Assembly: GCF_037176765.1 (NCBI RefSeq)
Contig: NC_090021.1
Location: 62,067,453 to 62,131,452, forward strand
DNA from: Anolis sagrei
Taxonomy: Eukaryota > Chordata > Lepidosauria > Squamata > Anolidae
Length of the DNA stretch: 64,000 nt
Reading direction: 5' to 3'
The notes beneath the pieces were generated by a model. It had not been told where the DNA came from. It saw only the letters and a list, made by a program, of their open reading frames with translations, and did no database searches. Below, piece by piece: positions 63,557 through 64,000 of the stretch. Within the stretch, counting starts at the first letter, position 1. Each line of letters starts with the position of its first letter. A program made the translations under genes and the position numbers.

Positions 63557-64000
63557 CTAGTACTAGACAGAGGATGAAGGTAGAAATGAAACCCATTAAA
63601 ATTGATACCATTTAAATATGTTGTTACTTGAGCTCCCCGAAGTATTGAAATATCAGCGGGAATGAGCAGGCTCTCTGTTATTCTTTTCCACTGTTCTATT
63701 ACGCAGAGTAATAGGTCTTAGGCATATACTGTCCTCAGAGGAGTAACATAGATGTCTTCATAGTTTCTGTGGCTCACACAAATGAGGTTATCTGCACCTC
63801 CACAGCGCATCATTTGAAACTTTCTAGAGCCCTTATATAAGCTTTGGGCAATGCAGGAAAGGCTTAGTCAAATAGGAACTCCCTGCTCATCCCCACATGT
63901 TCCCTAGTATGGATTGGGCGGGGGAAGAAAGTAAAGCCACTCTTCCCTTTCCTCTCTGTAAAAGAAAAGATTCTGTGTGTCTGTACTAAGTAACTGAAAT
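63557..64000. other. GNPAT intron 9, runs off the window
   Basis: No further exon seen before the window ends. Confidence 0.6.

Overview
The window is vertebrate nuclear DNA, most likely from a squamate reptile and probably an iguanian lizard such as an anole. Coding exons are short, with GT/AG junctions and long introns. The rest is AT-rich and full of CR1, L2, L1, RTE-like and R4-like LINE fragments, tRNA-derived SINEs, small hAT-like and Tigger-like DNA elements and simple repeats. The repeat mixture is the basis for the lizard call; the species cannot be read from the sequence.

Three host genes are present in the order and orientation known from human 1q42.2. (1) The last three coding exons of a TRIM67-type TRIM protein lie on the + strand at 1880-15727 and encode the C-terminal SPRY domain. 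(2) A complete C1orf131 orthologue (DUF4602 family) lies on the - strand at 32752-47647. Its seven coding exons join in frame to 291 residues. (3) The first nine coding exons of GNPAT (peroxisomal dihydroxyacetone-phosphate acyltransferase) lie on the + strand from 47910 to 63334 and continue past the window. All 16 internal splice junctions were read by hand and keep frame.

C1orf131 and GNPAT start 262 bp apart, head to head, in a CpG-rich island (about 47510-48065) with ETS-like and YY1-like motifs. This looks like a bidirectional housekeeping promoter. The two genes do not share a pathway: C1orf131 is tied to early small-subunit ribosome assembly in the nucleolus, while GNPAT starts ether-lipid synthesis in peroxisomes.

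Layout: 1-15727, TRIM67 terminal exons and repeat-filled introns; 15728-32580, TRIM67 3' flank or distal 3' UTR and intergenic DNA with two Penelope-like remnants, several palindromic MITEs and a 34-bp-stem hairpin; 32580-47650, C1orf131; 47510-48065, shared promoter; 48270-50560, a CR1 pile-up with a 417-bp head-to-tail duplication; 50560-63334, GNPAT introns and exons, including a 330-bp GC-rich foldback.

I found no RNA genes, CRISPR arrays or undescribed gene system. The least ordinary signals are the hairpins at 23689-23766 and 58909-59238, the CR1 duplication array and the multi-level nest at 45325-46555.
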